A stretch of 64,000 bases of DNA from Straminergon stramineum (GCA_963920665.1 OY987267.1:25172001-25236000), one strand, 5' to 3'. Counted from the stretch's first letter, positions 23,885-36,884 are shown. Notes: a model not told the origin generated them from the sequence alone. Program-made: numbers and translations.

Positions 23885-24125
23885 TAATCCCTAAGAGCTC
23901 TGATGTCCATTCTCCGAACGATGAATAGATTGAAACAAAAGTTTACATCCTCTTTATTGCTTGGATGAAAGTTATTATAATTTGTGGAGATACTTCATGA
24001 AGTTGTTGTGCTATCTAAGGGATGAATTTGGTGTTACTAGAATACATACATTATTTTTCTAAAATTACAAATGTACAAGTATGTCAAGTGATTGACCACA
24101 AGCTTTTGCTTGCAGTTCGATTAGT
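23885..24125 (-). mobile_element. ~580-bp TTAA family, truncated copy
   Basis: It begins with a degraded end (TTTAATCCCTAAGAGC, from 23882) and matches the first ~240 bp of the copy at 28612-29202. Shared motifs are GATGAATAGAT, TTGCTTGGATGAAAGTTAT, TGCTATCTAAGGG, TTTGGTGTTACTAGA and AAGTATGTCAAGTG. The match stops near 24125 and the other terminus is absent. Confidence 0.7.
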
Positions 24126-25724
24126 ACATGAACCATGCTCAAAACCTTGCGCTCTTTGGACCCATTGATTTATGTATTTGATACCTTTGCACGATTTCTT
24201 TTCTTTCCCCCCTTTCCAACAAATGCCTATATTTTACGGTACCTGAGATCTATGCAGAATCCCTAGCTTATATAAGTTACGTTAGCCCCAAAAATTCTCT
24301 CCCCAAAAATTCTCTCCCATCCCAATTCCTGGACAATCCAAACGAAACCGAAAGTTGGATAAGTTATTAGTACCAATGTACCCATCTGACAACGAATGGT
24401 CTATTTCCATTTTTTCCCAAGATAGGCTGAGTGATCCACTGTTGATGGATGGATCAATGGGCCATTGCCATTGCCATTGCCATTGCCAGACGCTGTCTTC
24501 ACTCAGTGGTTTGAAGTTTTCAAGAGGAAAAAACAAACGGATTCATCAAGCCACATACACCTTATCAACAAAAAGGCAATTCAACAGGCTACAGTGGTAC
24601 CAGCCAGAGACTCAGAGGGCTAATAAGTTAACTCACTATCTAGAAGGCTTCCACAGTCCACAAACACACACAATTCAAAGCAGACTCACTTTCAATGAAA
24701 TTCTGCTTTGTATTGTCCATGTGTTTCTAAATTTTAAAAAATGAAAAAAATGAAAAAAGAAAAAAGAAAAAAGAAAAAAGAAATCCATTTCATTTGTGAG
24801 AATATAGTATAATATAATATTTTTTTTAAAAGCCTCACAAAAGTACCGACGCTAGCAACAAGAGCCCCTGTAACTTACTGTATTGTACTGTAGAAAGGTG
24901 AGGAGGAACTCTGCGCTCAATTGCATTCTGACCATGGCAGCACTAACTTATCAGACACGTGAATGAAGGAGGGTACTGGACCCTCAGACCCGGCACTTCT
25001 TGCTACTACCGTGCCTGGTTACTATCATTAGGTGAGTCAAATTTTTGTATTTTATTGTTGACGACAAGTAAAAGGGAGTTCCAATGCACACAAGCACACA
25101 ACATTTGGATATTGTATGCAAAAGTTATGAACAGTCAAAGTTGTTCTTGGTAGAGGTTTCTGAAAATTGTTTTTTCTAACTCACATACATATTGCTTTTG
25201 GAGATGTAACTTACACAGAGTGATGATGGCCATTTCAGGCAAGGTGCAATTTTGGTTGTACGTTACCCACCTTTCCTCTTTTTGTCTTTCTAAACTCCTC
25301 ATCTAAAAAATTTTTAGTAAAAAATCAGACTTATTTGTTGCTTTGTAGCTTTTGCATATGATATTCAAATGTCATGTTCTTTGGTGCGTTGAACTCTCCT
25401 TTCAAGTGCCAACAAGAAAATATGGATATTTGACCAGTGTAATAATAGTCACTAGGCACAGAAACAAAAAATGGCGATTTGGGGGGTACCCACCTTATTA
25501 TCCCATGAGCCTAACTTAGCTGCAAAAAGACTAAAGTCCTTCACATGGCTGCTTTAAGCTTACAATTGAATGTTCTTCTTTATACAAGGAACCACTGTAG
25601 TTGTGACTGACTGATAAACCACTGCATGGACCTTTTAAATAACCATAAACTATGGACCTTTATTCTTATTTTTGAAACTCAGAGCTTATTCCAAGACAAG
25701 AGAAAAAGAAAAACCCAACTTGAT
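24126..25724. other. Intergenic DNA with simple repeats
   Basis: This holds a duplicated CCCCAAAAATTCTCTC (24287-24318), the hexamer array at 24461 and A-rich GAAAAAA repeats at 24740-24782. A short tract at about 25405-25440 (CCAACAAGAAAATATGGATA) matches one in intron 7 of the methyltransferase gene (about 43595-43630), so a shared dispersed repeat is likely. No gene was recognised. Confidence 0.45.
24461..24488. repeat. (GCCATT)n hexamer repeat
   Basis: Four and a half copies of GCCATT. Translated, it gives an artefactual His-Cys run. Confidence 0.9.
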
Positions 25725-25957
25725 TTAATTCTTAAAGGACAGACTGGTGACCGTGGAAATCCTCCCTTTTGAAACTTTGTGACATCATCTACTTTAAAAA
25801 AAAAATCAAAAATAATCATTGGAAGTCATACTAATGTAGAAGACCCACCCTTTTCTCATAAAATTCCAAGGATGAATAGTCGTAGTTCTATCTTACATGG
25901 AGAGATTCTTTGTCATCCATCAGACACAAAATGTCCGCTTCGACGTTTAAGGGTTAA
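25725..25957 (+). mobile_element. TTAA-bounded MITE, ~230-bp family (copy 2)
   Basis: The 233-bp copy starts TTAATTCTTAAAGGAC and ends CGACGTTTAAGGGTTAA. It aligns end to end with 21205-21433 and, in reverse, with 33988-34225. It is the cleanest plus-oriented member. Confidence 0.88.
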
Positions 25958-28611
25958 GCTTATATTAATTCATAAAGGCTTCTGAAGACCAACTAGACAA
26001 TTTTGGTCTTCTATTGATATTGGGTAAGTGCTAGTCTAATAATAATATTTTTAGTCTCAACTAATAATATTTCTAATTTATTTTCTTGGAGATTCTTAAT
26101 GTAGCTTCTAGAGGACATGATCTCTATACGAAGCTTTGTTTACAATAAGAATTGCAAGTCATGAAGGTTTGAAGATTTGTTTGTTATTTAGATAATTCAA
26201 AATATATTTTTTTTAACTTTAAAAAAAAGGGCTCTTTTGTAGGATTAATCTTTAGATACAATTGAGCTTCCATATCATCAGTGCACCTTACAAGTTTGCA
26301 TGATTCCAGAATTAGTGTGAGATAGTTTATTAGAAACTTACGTGACGTTAGAATTGAATTAATTTGTGCACCTTTCACCTTAAGCACAAGTTAGAAAACT
26401 TTGAACACCCATGAGTTACTTTAATCCTATGGTTTGGAGAGAGTTTTCAATTATGGAAAATTTTCTAACAAACAATATGTTCAATCCCTTAATCCCTACT
26501 AAATCCCTTTATTCCTAAAAAACCACAAGGGCGAAAAACCATATTACACAAGCCATTTGGTGACCTTGTGTTCTTTTTAGGGGTTACCTAAATGTGAAGT
26601 TCAAATAAGACATTTGAATCCAATGTACACAAAATAGTGAAATTAGGTTGCCTTACCCCAAGAAAGTTACTTTACAAGCCATCAAAGTCAACTCAAATAC
26701 TTCTACAAATATATTTTCATTTGTACACATGGAGGTTCATGGGTCCCAAATACAACAACCCCCAATTCAAAAGTAGTACATCAGTCTTGAACAGTAACAA
26801 CGAATATTTATATAGTGTCAAATGTCAAGAAATTAGCACTGTATGGGGCAACCTAATTCAATCACTGTTTTTGTGTAGTGTCCAAAAGTTACACGGAGCC
26901 AGTCCCAGTTGAAAATTGGTAGATTTCTGAAATTCGTATCCTAATTTCCATCATGTCCCCATGGTGAACATTGTACAATCTGCGGTTGGGCATCTACCTC
27001 CAGGCTCCATTTTCTTAATTAGGGCACCCTCCCCTTGAGTGGCTTGCTTTTGGATCCCCCGGTAAGTTAAGCTCACGTCCCCCGGCTTTTCAGTCAGTCG
27101 TCCCACCTTGGAAGCATGGGCGGGTGGGATTGGTGGGACAGGGCCACTGGAGAGATCAATGTCAGTCCGTCAGTCAGTCCGTCAGTCAGTCCGCCACCGC
27201 AGGGAAGGTAAAGGTAACTTACTCTTTAACGTAAGTTACGCTTCGGATTCCGTCCGTCAGTGGGTCGGTCGGTCGGTCCTTGACGGAGTGCAGGCAGTGC
27301 AGTGGAGTCCGTCATGAGAGCTCCACTGGGACATGGGACCAATGGCAGCGGAAGAGTGTCAGGCAAGCAGCAGCCACGGACTGATGACTTCAAAGGCTGA
27401 CACACACAACCGGCAGCAGCAGCGGCGGCAGGGTCCAGGGATCAATAAGTAATAATAATAATAAGCCTAATCACTCACTCACTCACTCATCAGGGGACGG
27501 AAGGCACATGCGAAACAAACTTGTATAATTATATATTATTTTTATGTTATGTTATGTTTTTATTTTTATTTTACTTTCAAAACAAATGAGAGCCCAGAGA
27601 GACTGACTGACTATTCGGTTGCAATGAACTAATAAGGTAACTATGGTAGAACCATCCATTATCAACCACTTAAGCATTTTGTGCATGATCTGGAGTAGTA
27701 GAAGGATATGTTAGTTTTTTGTTCTGTAGGGAGATAGAAATGATGGATGTTGTCAAATTTTAAGAATTTTTTTCTCCTCAATTTCAAATAGATATGAATT
27801 TTAGAAGCCAAAAGTTGGGCTACACCCATCCCCAATGCGTAGAGTCTTCCATCACTACTCATCTAAAGACTAATTTGGCTTTGAAAACGAAGCACATGTG
27901 TCATGATGACAATGATGGTCGGAAACCAAAAAACTAATGGTTAGAAATCAGGCATCTCTCTATTGAATTTCCCATTACCTATAGATTGTCCACGGGGCTT
28001 GGTTGGTAATGGGTGGTTCTACCATTCACCTAATTTTGACTGCTTTTTGAAACCTATCAGTCTAGATTCTTGCTTAAAGTGTACTCCCACTAGTCATGAG
28101 AGTCTATGGTCGATTTTAGAAACACGACCTATTTTGTAACATTTTGAAAATTCGTAGTTTATTCATAGAATCACAGAGTGTCCAAAAATGCATTCTACAA
28201 GAATCAAGAATTGTTCTTTTGACTAGGGCTTTTGGGGGGGTATCTAGTACCAGATTGCACTCCAAAAAATAATTTGGCTAAAAAATGACAAAATATTGTG
28301 AAGTTTTTTGCCAAAAAACTTTGATTAAGAAAAAAATCTTGGATGAAATCACCAATTTATGGATGAAAAGATAATTACAGACATGTGATATGTACTAATG
28401 TGATATTTTCTATCCAATATGTGGATGAATGTTAAAATTTGGAGCACCACTATAACACTTTATATCGCCACTTTGGCACTTCATAAAAAATGAAAAAAAA
28501 AAAAGCCCAACTTTTGACTACCAAGAAGACCCCATAAAAAGGTTTTCAATATAAAAATGGGAACAATGTTGAGTTGAATTGCTTATTTGTAGGATTTTCG
28601 GTGTAATTACC
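25958..28611. other. Intergenic DNA with simple-sequence islands
   Basis: An inverted repeat of about 80 bp lies at 26510-26590 (CCTAAAAAACCACAAGG against CCTTGTGTTCTTTTTAGG); its AGGGGTTA edge resembles the TTAA families. A GC-richer patch at 27000-27430 is dominated by GTCAGTCAGTCC and GGTC repeats, with an AATAATAATAATAA run at 27450-27463 and (CACT)n at 27472-27488. No gene was recognised. Confidence 0.45.
27161..27195. repeat. GTCAGTCAGTCC dodecamer repeat
   Basis: Nearly three copies of GTCAGTCAGTCC. A related CAGTGGGTCGGTCGGTCGGT run follows at about 27257-27276. Confidence 0.85.
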
Positions 28612-29202
28612 TTAACCCCTAAGTGCTTTGACATCTTTTTTTTGACAATGAATAGATGGAAACTCAAATTTCATCCTCCTAATTGCTTGGATGAAAGTTA
28701 TTTAAATTAGTAGAGATACTTTATAAAATTGTTGTCCTATCTAAGGGTTGGATTTGGTGTTACCAGAGTACGTATTTTTTTTAAATTACCAATGTGGAAG
28801 TATGTCAAGTGGTTGACCAAGCCAAAATTGCATTGATTCTAGTTCAAAACTAGATTTGCCAAAATGAGGTCATAGATATTAAGAAAACAAAAATTTCAAA
28901 TAATCAGCATGTTAAGAAAACCTTGTTTTAAATCCATTCCAACAAATTTCATTCAAAAAATAATAATATTTTGCTTGTAATCAAATTTAGAAGGAATTTT
29001 GGAATTTTCCTTACAAAATTTTTTTAAATAAATATTGGTGATAGCATTTGAGAATTTAATCGTACAAATGGAATCTACAGTTCAAAATCTACAACTTTTA
29101 TTTGTATGGCAATTCCAAAATATGCTTCCAAATAGCACTTTATAATGATTTTTCTCTTATCAACAATTTTGGAGATTACTTTGGACGTTGAGGGGGGGAA
29201 AA
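28612..29202 (-). mobile_element. TTAA-bounded element, ~580-bp family (inverted copy)
   Basis: The left edge is TTAACCCCTAAGTGC. The block is a reverse-oriented match to 32571-33148 over its length, for example CAAGTGGTTGACC, GCCAAAATGAGGTCAT, GCTTGTAATCAAATTTAG and CCAAATAGCACTTTATAATG. The far end, near GACGTTGAGGGGGGG, has lost its TTAA. There is no coding frame. Confidence 0.85.
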
Positions 29203-30544
29203 CTAAGAAGAAACATATAAGGTTGAAGCACCAATAGCCAATCATTTATGCAATTTGGGAGGAGATTGTGAGCAACGTGAGGTGGCAGAATTTTTCCTAA
29301 TGTAGGATTATTGGAAGTATGGGGATTGTGAACTTTTCAAAATTTTATTCCCAATATTGAAATTATTGTGAATTTTAGGAGCCAAAAAATACTCATGACC
29401 CATGATTGCCAATGTCTAGACTCTTTCAATTCAAATCATTCGAGAACTACATTCCTGCCTACTACTTCCTACTTTTTTACCCACTACTTCGGGGACATGT
29501 GTCATAACCTTATAAGTCTCAACCTTGAAAAGAACAAAAAAACTACATTCCAAGTTTAGTTGGAAATTTGTCCCATCCCTTGGTTGAAAATATTATACCC
29601 TACAAGTTGGTTTTTGGGTATGGTTGACAATTGGTGCCTCTACCTTAGTGGCTCTCAAAATATTTTGTATTTGGTTTGAGATGACCCTAAACTTCATGGT
29701 GATGGTAGTGAGGTACCCAAAGTGAATGGCATGGTTGTGGGTTCAATAGCTAGCGGTGACAAGTTCTTTATATTGTGTGACATTAGCCTCTCATATAGTT
29801 GCAAGAGCAAAATTATAATTGTTGTTTGGTATAAGTTTTAGTCACAATTTGTGGAAAGCAAAAGGGACATGGGTAAGTATTTGATTCTTGGAAATCTTGA
29901 TATTTTTGACATCAGACTTAAACTTTAGGGTTGCTTTTCATTTGACATCAAAACAAAGCTACTGTGAATAAGGTAAATGACCTATATCCAACAAAGTTAA
30001 GTGTTTTAGCATATGTCTAATTGAGCGATGGTGAAGGGGATAATTTTCTCTAGTCAAGGAATACAAATTTTGAAGATTGCACTATTTTTTTGCTAATTTT
30101 TCATCAAGTTTGCCAATAGTAGAAATTAACCATGAAAGGACCAAACAACATTTTTTGGCAACATAATGATTTTGGGTAGTTCACTACAAATAGAGAAACT
30201 CATTCTATTTTTTGAATTTTTTTTGCGTGTGGGGCCAAGGAATTTCTTGCTACTCCACCAATTTTTTTGCAATTGGATATGTGCACAAGGAGTTATGGGG
30301 GAAATTTTTGTTTTTCATGGACGAGGGGAAACATAAGAAAGGTAATTAACTTGGGCAGGGCCTTGGGCAACCTCTCACCCCGAATTCAGATTGAGGTACT
30401 TCTTTGACATTTTTCTAAGCTAATAAATTTGAGACAATGTACAAATAAGGGGTGGGTGGGTAGGGAGGCAATGTCTTCCTTTGTCCTAATAGGTTGGTTA
30501 CTCCTAATGACCAATTGAAAAAAAAAAAAAAACGCCCAAAGAAT
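29203..30544. other. AT-rich intergenic DNA, nothing recognised
   Basis: Short frames only; no element ends or RNA genes were recognised. Confidence 0.45.
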
Positions 30545-30604
30545 CACTAGTAGAAAACTGCGTCACTTGGATTTTGTTGAAGGTGATGCAATTTTCTACT
30601 AGTG
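30545..30604. mobile_element. 60-bp CACTA-ended palindromic mini-element
   Basis: The whole unit is a hairpin: CACTAGTAGAAAACTGCGTC and the inverse GATGCAATTTTCTACTAGTG, around a ~20-bp centre. It is flanked on both sides by AAT (30542-30544 and 30605-30607), a 3-bp target duplication. Its ends match those of the 130-bp element at 7734. It is exceptionally short for a mobilised element. Confidence 0.8.
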
Positions 30605-30826
30605 AATCCATTGAATCAATTACCAATTTTTCATTTGATAATGTAGTATCTAAAGCAATTTAATGATGAAGTATAACAATTGCTTCTCAGATATTTACAA
30701 ATATGAAGGGCGGAGAGGTCTTTTTTATAATCAAATCCATTGTTCATCATGAATCGTCAAAGGGTATGGGATAATTTGAAGATGAGAGTTTGATTGCTCA
30801 TTGTCGAAACATAGGAGTTGTGCTCA

Positions 30827-31147
30827 AAGTAGAATTTCATACCTCATTTGGCATAGTAGAATAACTTATTTGAAAAAACTTTGAACTAAGAAAAGTTGGT
30901 AAATCAAGCTAAATTTCATTTTCAAAGATCCATTTGTGATTTTGATCATGCCCCCAAAAGTTATGGACAAAATTCATAGAGGATGTTTGAAAATGTCCCT
31001 TCCAAACCCTCTCTAAATTTTTTCCATAACTTTTGATTGGAGACTTGAAATCTCAAATGGATTTTTGGAGATGAAAGATTGATTTTCTAAAAAAATTCTC
31101 ATTCCAATTTTATTTTGCTATGCCAAAATGAGGCCTAATATTGTAAT
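30827..31147. mobile_element. Foldback MITE, ~320 bp (family also at 62971)
   Basis: The arms pair from the edges (AATTTCATACCTCATTTGGC against the inverse GCCAAAATGAGGCCTAAT) inwards through AAATTTCATTTTCAAAGAT / ATCTCAAATGGATTTTTGGAG to a centre near 30985. A second copy at 62971-63571 carries another element at its centre. It is non-coding. Confidence 0.7.
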
Positions 31148-32570
31148 TTATACATTATTCCTACTTTTCACTTAACTATAAGTGGTTGAGCTCTTAGTAA
31201 TTCTAATTCACATATCTCACGTGGGTTGTTTTACCTCCTACCACCCTACTTGTATAGAGATCTTATCTTCTCATCTGTCACCTCACAAAACATGTGACAC
31301 TTCAATCTACAAGAGATTGCAAACCTACATATTGATATAATTGAAATTTGATGTTGAATATTTTGAAATTATAGTGCATTGAACAAAGAACATCTTCATA
31401 ATTGAAAGATAGGGGTACATCTTCAAAATCAAAGAGAACGTCATCTAATGTCAATGATTTGTGATGAGTTACACTTTCCCAAGTTTTATATTTTGGGAGA
31501 TTTTGATTTTGATTTTTTCTTCATCTAGAACTAGCTAAAATCTAGAACTCTACAATCTACATTTGGATACAAATTTTTTTGAACATGTCACACCATCTTT
31601 ATAAAAAAAACAAGCAAAAAAGTGAAATTAACTTTTGCAAAAGCCTCCTCAAATCATAGATGCCTGGAATTTGGATCCACCCCACCCCAACATTTTTTGC
31701 AACCTCAAACACTATAATCTCAAAATTTGTGTGGTCAAAACCTTCCATTTTTTTACTACAATGTAATGAAGTAATCTACCACTAGGTCTTACAGTTAGAT
31801 GCAACATGTTTTCATTTGTCATTTCGGGGGAGCCTTTGCCTTTCAAACGACCCATTTTGAGTTTGTTTTGGTCAAACATAGGCAAAGAACTTTAGGAGGT
31901 TAAAAAAGTGTAGATTACAATTCGACCTGTTCTTGATGTATAGGTGAATCTATTTCCAAGAAGCACAAAACTAAAAATCTTAGTAACTTCATTAAGTAGG
32001 TGTCAATGTGTTATTTGTCATACAATCATGAAGTTGCTAATCCACATCATATTCCCTTCATTCATGAAAATAGATCCCCCTATTTTGTGCAAATACGGCC
32101 CTAGTAGTAAACCAACCATATAACTTACTGTTAGGTAGAAACACCCAGAAGCATCATCATTCCCATTAATGTAGAATAGAGTTCCCTTCAAATGTCCCTA
32201 GGCTTCCATTAAAGTATCCCTCTACAATGTCATTAAGTTGCCGCCTTACTAACAACTAATTAGTTGACTACTGATTTTGTTAAATTTCAATTTGAGGTCC
32301 ACCTATACGACGGTTTCAATGGTCTAGGGAGCTGCCACTTTAAAAATTCATAAAAATTACCTGCCATATCCAAAAATTCTCTCTCTTTCTATTTTTTTTA
32401 ATTCATGATTTTCAATTGCTAATACTACAAAAATACTTTTTGAACAAAAAGTGCCTCCAACTATGCTGAATTGCATATAGTGATGGTTTTGGGTGCTTCC
32501 ACTATATGTTGTTTTCCTATTTCCCTGTTCTCATCAAAGTGAAAACAACTGAATAAATTGAATTAATGAA
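31148..32570. other. AT-rich intergenic DNA, nothing recognised
   Basis: No gene, RNA or element terminus was recognised. Confidence 0.45.
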
Positions 32571-33148
32571 TTAACCCCTAAACGTCTAGATTCATTTCCA
32601 GAATTGACAATTTGAGAAAAATCATTATAAAGTGCTATTTGGAAGCATATTTTGGAATTGATATACAAATGAAAGTTGTAGATTCTGATTTTTAGATCCC
32701 ATATGTACAGTTAGATTCACCAATTCTATCACCAATATTTTTTTAATAAATTTTGAGAGAAAAATTCCAAAATTCCTTCAAAATTCAATTACAAGCAAAA
32801 TATTTTCATCTTTTGAGTAAAATTTGTTGGAATGAATTTGAAACAAGGTTCTCTTCACATGGTGATTTTCGGAAATTTTTGTGTTCTTCCAATCTATGAC
32901 CTCATTTTGGCAAATCCAGTTTAGAACTAAAGTCAATGCAGTTTGACCATTTGACATACTTGCATATTTGTAATTTTAGAAAAATATGAACTCTAGTAAC
33001 ACCAAATCCAACCCTTAGATGGGACAATAACTTGATAACATATCTTCACAAATTAAAATAACTTTCATCCAAGTAGTTAGGAGGATGAAACTGGTGTTTC
33101 AAACTGTTCATCGTCCAGAAAATGGACGTTGACGTGTTTAGGGGTTAA
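32571..33148 (+). mobile_element. TTAA-bounded element, ~580-bp family (intact copy)
   Basis: It starts TTAACCCCTAAACGTC and ends GACGTGTTTAGGGGTTAA, giving terminal inverted repeats of at least 13 bp with TTAA at both outer edges. Length is 578 bp and there is no open frame of note. Matches are found at 28612-29202 (inverted), 58881-59235 (partial, same direction) and 23885-24125 (partial, inverted). The TTAA edge plus CCCC terminus resembles piggyBac-type elements, which integrate at TTAA; this assignment is inference. Confidence 0.85.
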
Positions 33149-33987
33149 TTGAAAATTAGGAGTTCGAGTTTGCATGTTACCTGTAAACTGTGCTGCTGCT
33201 GGTTTCTTCCCCGAGGTTTTGTCCTCTGGTTCGATGTACCTTTTCCCCTTTTCAATGGAAATTGTCCATGTGTTTCAAGAAAATAAACAAAAAAAATGAA
33301 CACCGAACTCGGTAAAGCCAGGCAATTCCCCCTTTGAATAACTTATCACGAAACTTCATTTTGGGATTTTGACTCAGCATGGAAGTTCAGATGGAGGGGC
33401 TACGTTACATTAATAACTTATGAATAACTTAGATGCTCGAACATCATCTCTTTCCACAATTCCTATTCAGCATCCCCGGCATTTTCCAGGTCAGGGCTAT
33501 CTAGGTTTAGCTTAGACCTAACTTAAGTTATTTATGTGGAGTAACTTATCTTAAGTTAGTAGCCACCCAATGCCTAAGGCTCACTTGGAGCTGTCGCGGC
33601 GTTGCCATGCCATGCCGCCACATGTCTGCATCGAAGTTCACGTAACCGTCCTCAAGAGAGGGAGGCCAGGAGTGCCACTGTGCAAGTGAAACCTGGAAAC
33701 CAGGAAAGTGAGGAAACCCTCAAACCAGTGCAAGCAAGCCAGCGTAGCGTGCCTGGTGGTGACAACCGGACAAGGGAAGGAAGGGAAACCAACTGATGTG
33801 GCCATGAGAGCCCATGAGCTGTTTTCTCTCCTACTTCTACACTTGTCACATGGCTGCTATGGCCACTACCGTACAGTAAGCTTATGTTAAGAAGTTATTC
33901 TCCCGCATTTGGACCTGATATATCTTACACCGCTTTATCTCATCTTGTCATGAAGTTCGGTTAGATCCCTCAGACCTAGATTCTATG
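33149..33987. other. Intergenic DNA with a small GC-rich island
   Basis: A GC-richer patch spans about 33560-33860, with overlapping frames on both strands and no recognisable product. AACTTA-type repeats (ATAACTTATGAATAACTTA) occur at 33410-33430 and 33520-33560. Confidence 0.4.
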
Positions 33988-34225
33988 TTAACCCGTAAAC
34001 GTCAACATGGACATTTAGTATCCGATGGATGACAAACAAAGAATCTCTCTATGTAGGACAAAAGTGCAGCTATTCTTTTTTGGAATTTCATGCAGAAAGG
34101 GGAGATCTTCTATAGTACTTTTACCTCCAATGAGTATTTTTGATTTTCTTACAATAGATGAATGATGTCACATGGTTCAAAAAGGGTTGATTTCCACGGT
34201 CACCGGTCCATCGTTTAAGGATTAA
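33988..34225 (-). mobile_element. TTAA-bounded MITE, ~230-bp family (inverted copy)
   Basis: It begins TTAACCCGTAAACGTC and ends CGTTTAAGGATTAA. It is a reverse-orientation match to 25725-25957, sharing CATCCGATGGATGACAAA-type tracts, AAGAATCTCTC and ATTTCCACGGTCACC. Its last four bases (TTAA, 34222-34225) are also the first four of the next element. Confidence 0.88.
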
Positions 34226-34823
34226 CCCCTAAAGGACCGGGGGTGTTTGAGCAAAGCTCTTGTTTTCTTGACTAGCTCTTGTAATAAGCATAATTTCTCA
34301 AATGTGTGATACAATTTTGATGATCGCTACTGTTGAAATGAAAGAAGACTTATGTAGCTTTCTTATTAAAAAAATCAACAAAATCGCACAATTTTTGAGA
34401 AAATGCCACTGTTGACAAAATTGATGAAAGATATCCAATTTGGCGGAACTTTGTACATGTGCTGAAATTGGAATGTTGAAATTGGAATGCTCAAAAGTGA
34501 TCCAAAAACTCTGATTTTTTTTCTAGAAGTACATATCATCATGATTTAGATGTGTAATTTTTTTCAAATCATTTTGAGGTGTGGAAAAAAAAGATATGAA
34601 CACGTGAAGTGATAGCCCAAATTACTTTTCTAATTCTCAAAAAATTCACCAAAAATTGCTCACTCAATCATTTCTTGATCAGATTGTACCAATGGATTCA
34701 GCAAAAAAAATCATCTAGGGTCTCTTTGTTGGTCATGGACTATTGGTGAGGTTCACATTCCGAATTTTCTACAAATGTAGTGGCAGAAGCCATGTGGTGG
34801 CCTTATGGTCCTTTAGGGGTTAA
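34222..34823. mobile_element. TTAA-bounded element, 602 bp
   Basis: The left end TTAACCCCTAAAGGACC is perfectly mirrored by GGTCCTTTAGGGGTTAA on the right, a 17-bp perfect inverted repeat including TTAA. The interior is unlike the 580-bp family and non-coding. It abuts the preceding 238-bp element through one shared TTAA. Confidence 0.88.
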
Positions 34824-36654
34824 CTAAATTACATGTGCCCTAAAAAGAAATAAAAAGTAGAAAGTAATTTTCTAATTTTCTAATTTGTAAAAACTTCAAA
34901 CTTCAATCACTTTCATAGCATAGGTTTAAATGTCACAAAGCAAAGGTTATTTATCCCTCCTTGATGAGAGCTTTCCGATGGTACCAAAAATGCAACCATG
35001 GGATGTACGGTTTGTGAGATCTCATTGTAACGAACAAAACAAATAAGGTAGACAAACCCATTACCAACCCCTGACCCAATACCACCCAAATGTAGAGCCC
35101 TCATTGACTCTATGACGAGAAATTATGACAATAGTACATGCCTTAACTTCACATTAACTTCTCAATAAGATATGTATTATTGTTTTACATTCTTACTATA
35201 GAATCAGTGAGGGCCCTACATTTGGGTGGTATTGGATCAAGGGTTGGTATTGGGTGAAGCTACCTTAGTCTAACTTAAGCTATGGATTGCTTGGCCCCAA
35301 TCAAAGACATGGGATTGCTTCTTTGAAGACACTATTCCGAACTATTTTGGAGCTCCTTCAATTGATTTCCTCCTTCAAAGAAAATGGATTGGTTTTCCTT
35401 TCCAATGGGCATTGGTTGCATCCTCTCAATTACAAAAAGTACCAATTTATTTCCTTTAATATCATCAAGAATATCATTTTTCCCCTTCATTTTCCTCCAA
35501 AATAAAATTGACACTAGCTAAAGTCAATTAGATTCTTGTAACTTGTTGTAAATAAAAAAACAATTCCAAATTGAAAGTACTATCAGTATTGCATCCTTAG
35601 TAGGAATTGAACTTGGCAAAACTTTTTACCATTCGAAGGCCAAGGATTCTCTCAACTCCTCATCCAAGATGGCATCAAGAATGGGAATGCAAAGTTTGTT
35701 TGGAATCAAAGTTTTCATCTTCTCAATTGATTCTTATGTTGCCCCTATTAGATACTACTCATGATTGTAAATAAATAGTAAAATGTCTACATGATAAAAT
35801 TCTTATGGATAGTGGGACTCAATGCGCAATTGACATCATCTAACCCTTGAAGGAAAGAAGATTGAATATTTGAAGACAATCAATTTAACTCGTTATAATT
35901 TGAAAATTTTAATTTAGTTGAGACTATGTTCATATCACCAAAATCAATGAAGAATATCTCATGTGTAGGTACAACTAATGAATTTGAAATAACAAAGTCA
36001 CCATATTACCTATTCAATTTCCTACCAACAAAAATGTAACCCAATTTGGGCCTCTTTGCTTGGACAAGTTTTTAAGGGACTAGTTGTTGAAGTGATGATT
36101 CTAAGCAAGATTTTTGCAAGAGCTCAAATAGACTATTACAACATGAATTGAATACACTATAAAAGTGGTAGATCAAAGCTATTGTATTACATAAGCATTT
36201 TCAATATGCATTTTACTCTATTATAGAAGTTCCTTAAAAATGCCCAAGTTATTGAACCCCTTAGTTTGATACTATGTCTCACAAAGCTAATACTTAAGTA
36301 TGATCTTTGCATTGACTAGGAATTAGCTAGTGAATATTAGCCTATAGCAACTTATATCTACTAAATGTTAAAAAGAGGTGGGTAATATATTATCTAAATT
36401 TTTTTTCTAGGGGGGGCACAAGTTGATTTTTGAGGCTACCAATTTCCTTTTGGTTTTGCATCCTTTGTTTCAAAATGCAACCGATTTTTTCTCACTTCCA
36501 CCAACTAACTATAAACTAACCATTAATTTTTTCTAATCATTGATGGATAATCTACATGTTTTGCCAAAATATGGTTATAGGTGCCCATGAAAAATTGTTT
36601 CCACTAGTGAGAGCAACATGTTCTATGCAAGGCCATGTGCATGCATCTTTTTTT
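34824..36654. other. AT-rich intergenic DNA with one short inverted repeat
   Basis: CTACATTTGGGTGGTATTGG at about 35217-35236 is the reverse complement of the tract at about 35079-35098, framing a ~160-bp foldback. No gene was recognised. Confidence 0.45.
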
Positions 36655-36884
36655 TTATCCTAGGACGGGCTAGTCATTGTGGAAATCAATATTTTGTGTT
36701 TAGTGTCATCATTTGCATAAAAACAACAACTAGAAGCACTTATTGGAGGTTAAACTATTGTGTAAGACCTTCATTTTTCATACAAGATTTCAAGGATGAA
36801 CATCTACACTTTAGTATTCCATAGAATGATTCTTTGACATCCACCATACACCTATTCGTATTTGTGGTGTCCTTTTAGGGTTAA
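36655..36884 (+). mobile_element. TTAA-bounded MITE, ~230-bp family (divergent copy)
   Basis: The left end is degraded (TTATCCTAGGACGGGCTAG), the right end is intact (CCTTTTAGGGTTAA). The interior keeps the order GTGGAAATCAA, AGACCTTCATTTTTCATA, CAAGGATGAA and GATTCTTTGACATCCA. It is the most diverged full-length copy. Confidence 0.75.

Noticed and set aside
24355..24744. 129-codon frame with a His-Cys repeat
   Set aside because: The His-Cys run is a translation of the (GCCATT)n hexamer array, not a metal-binding domain.
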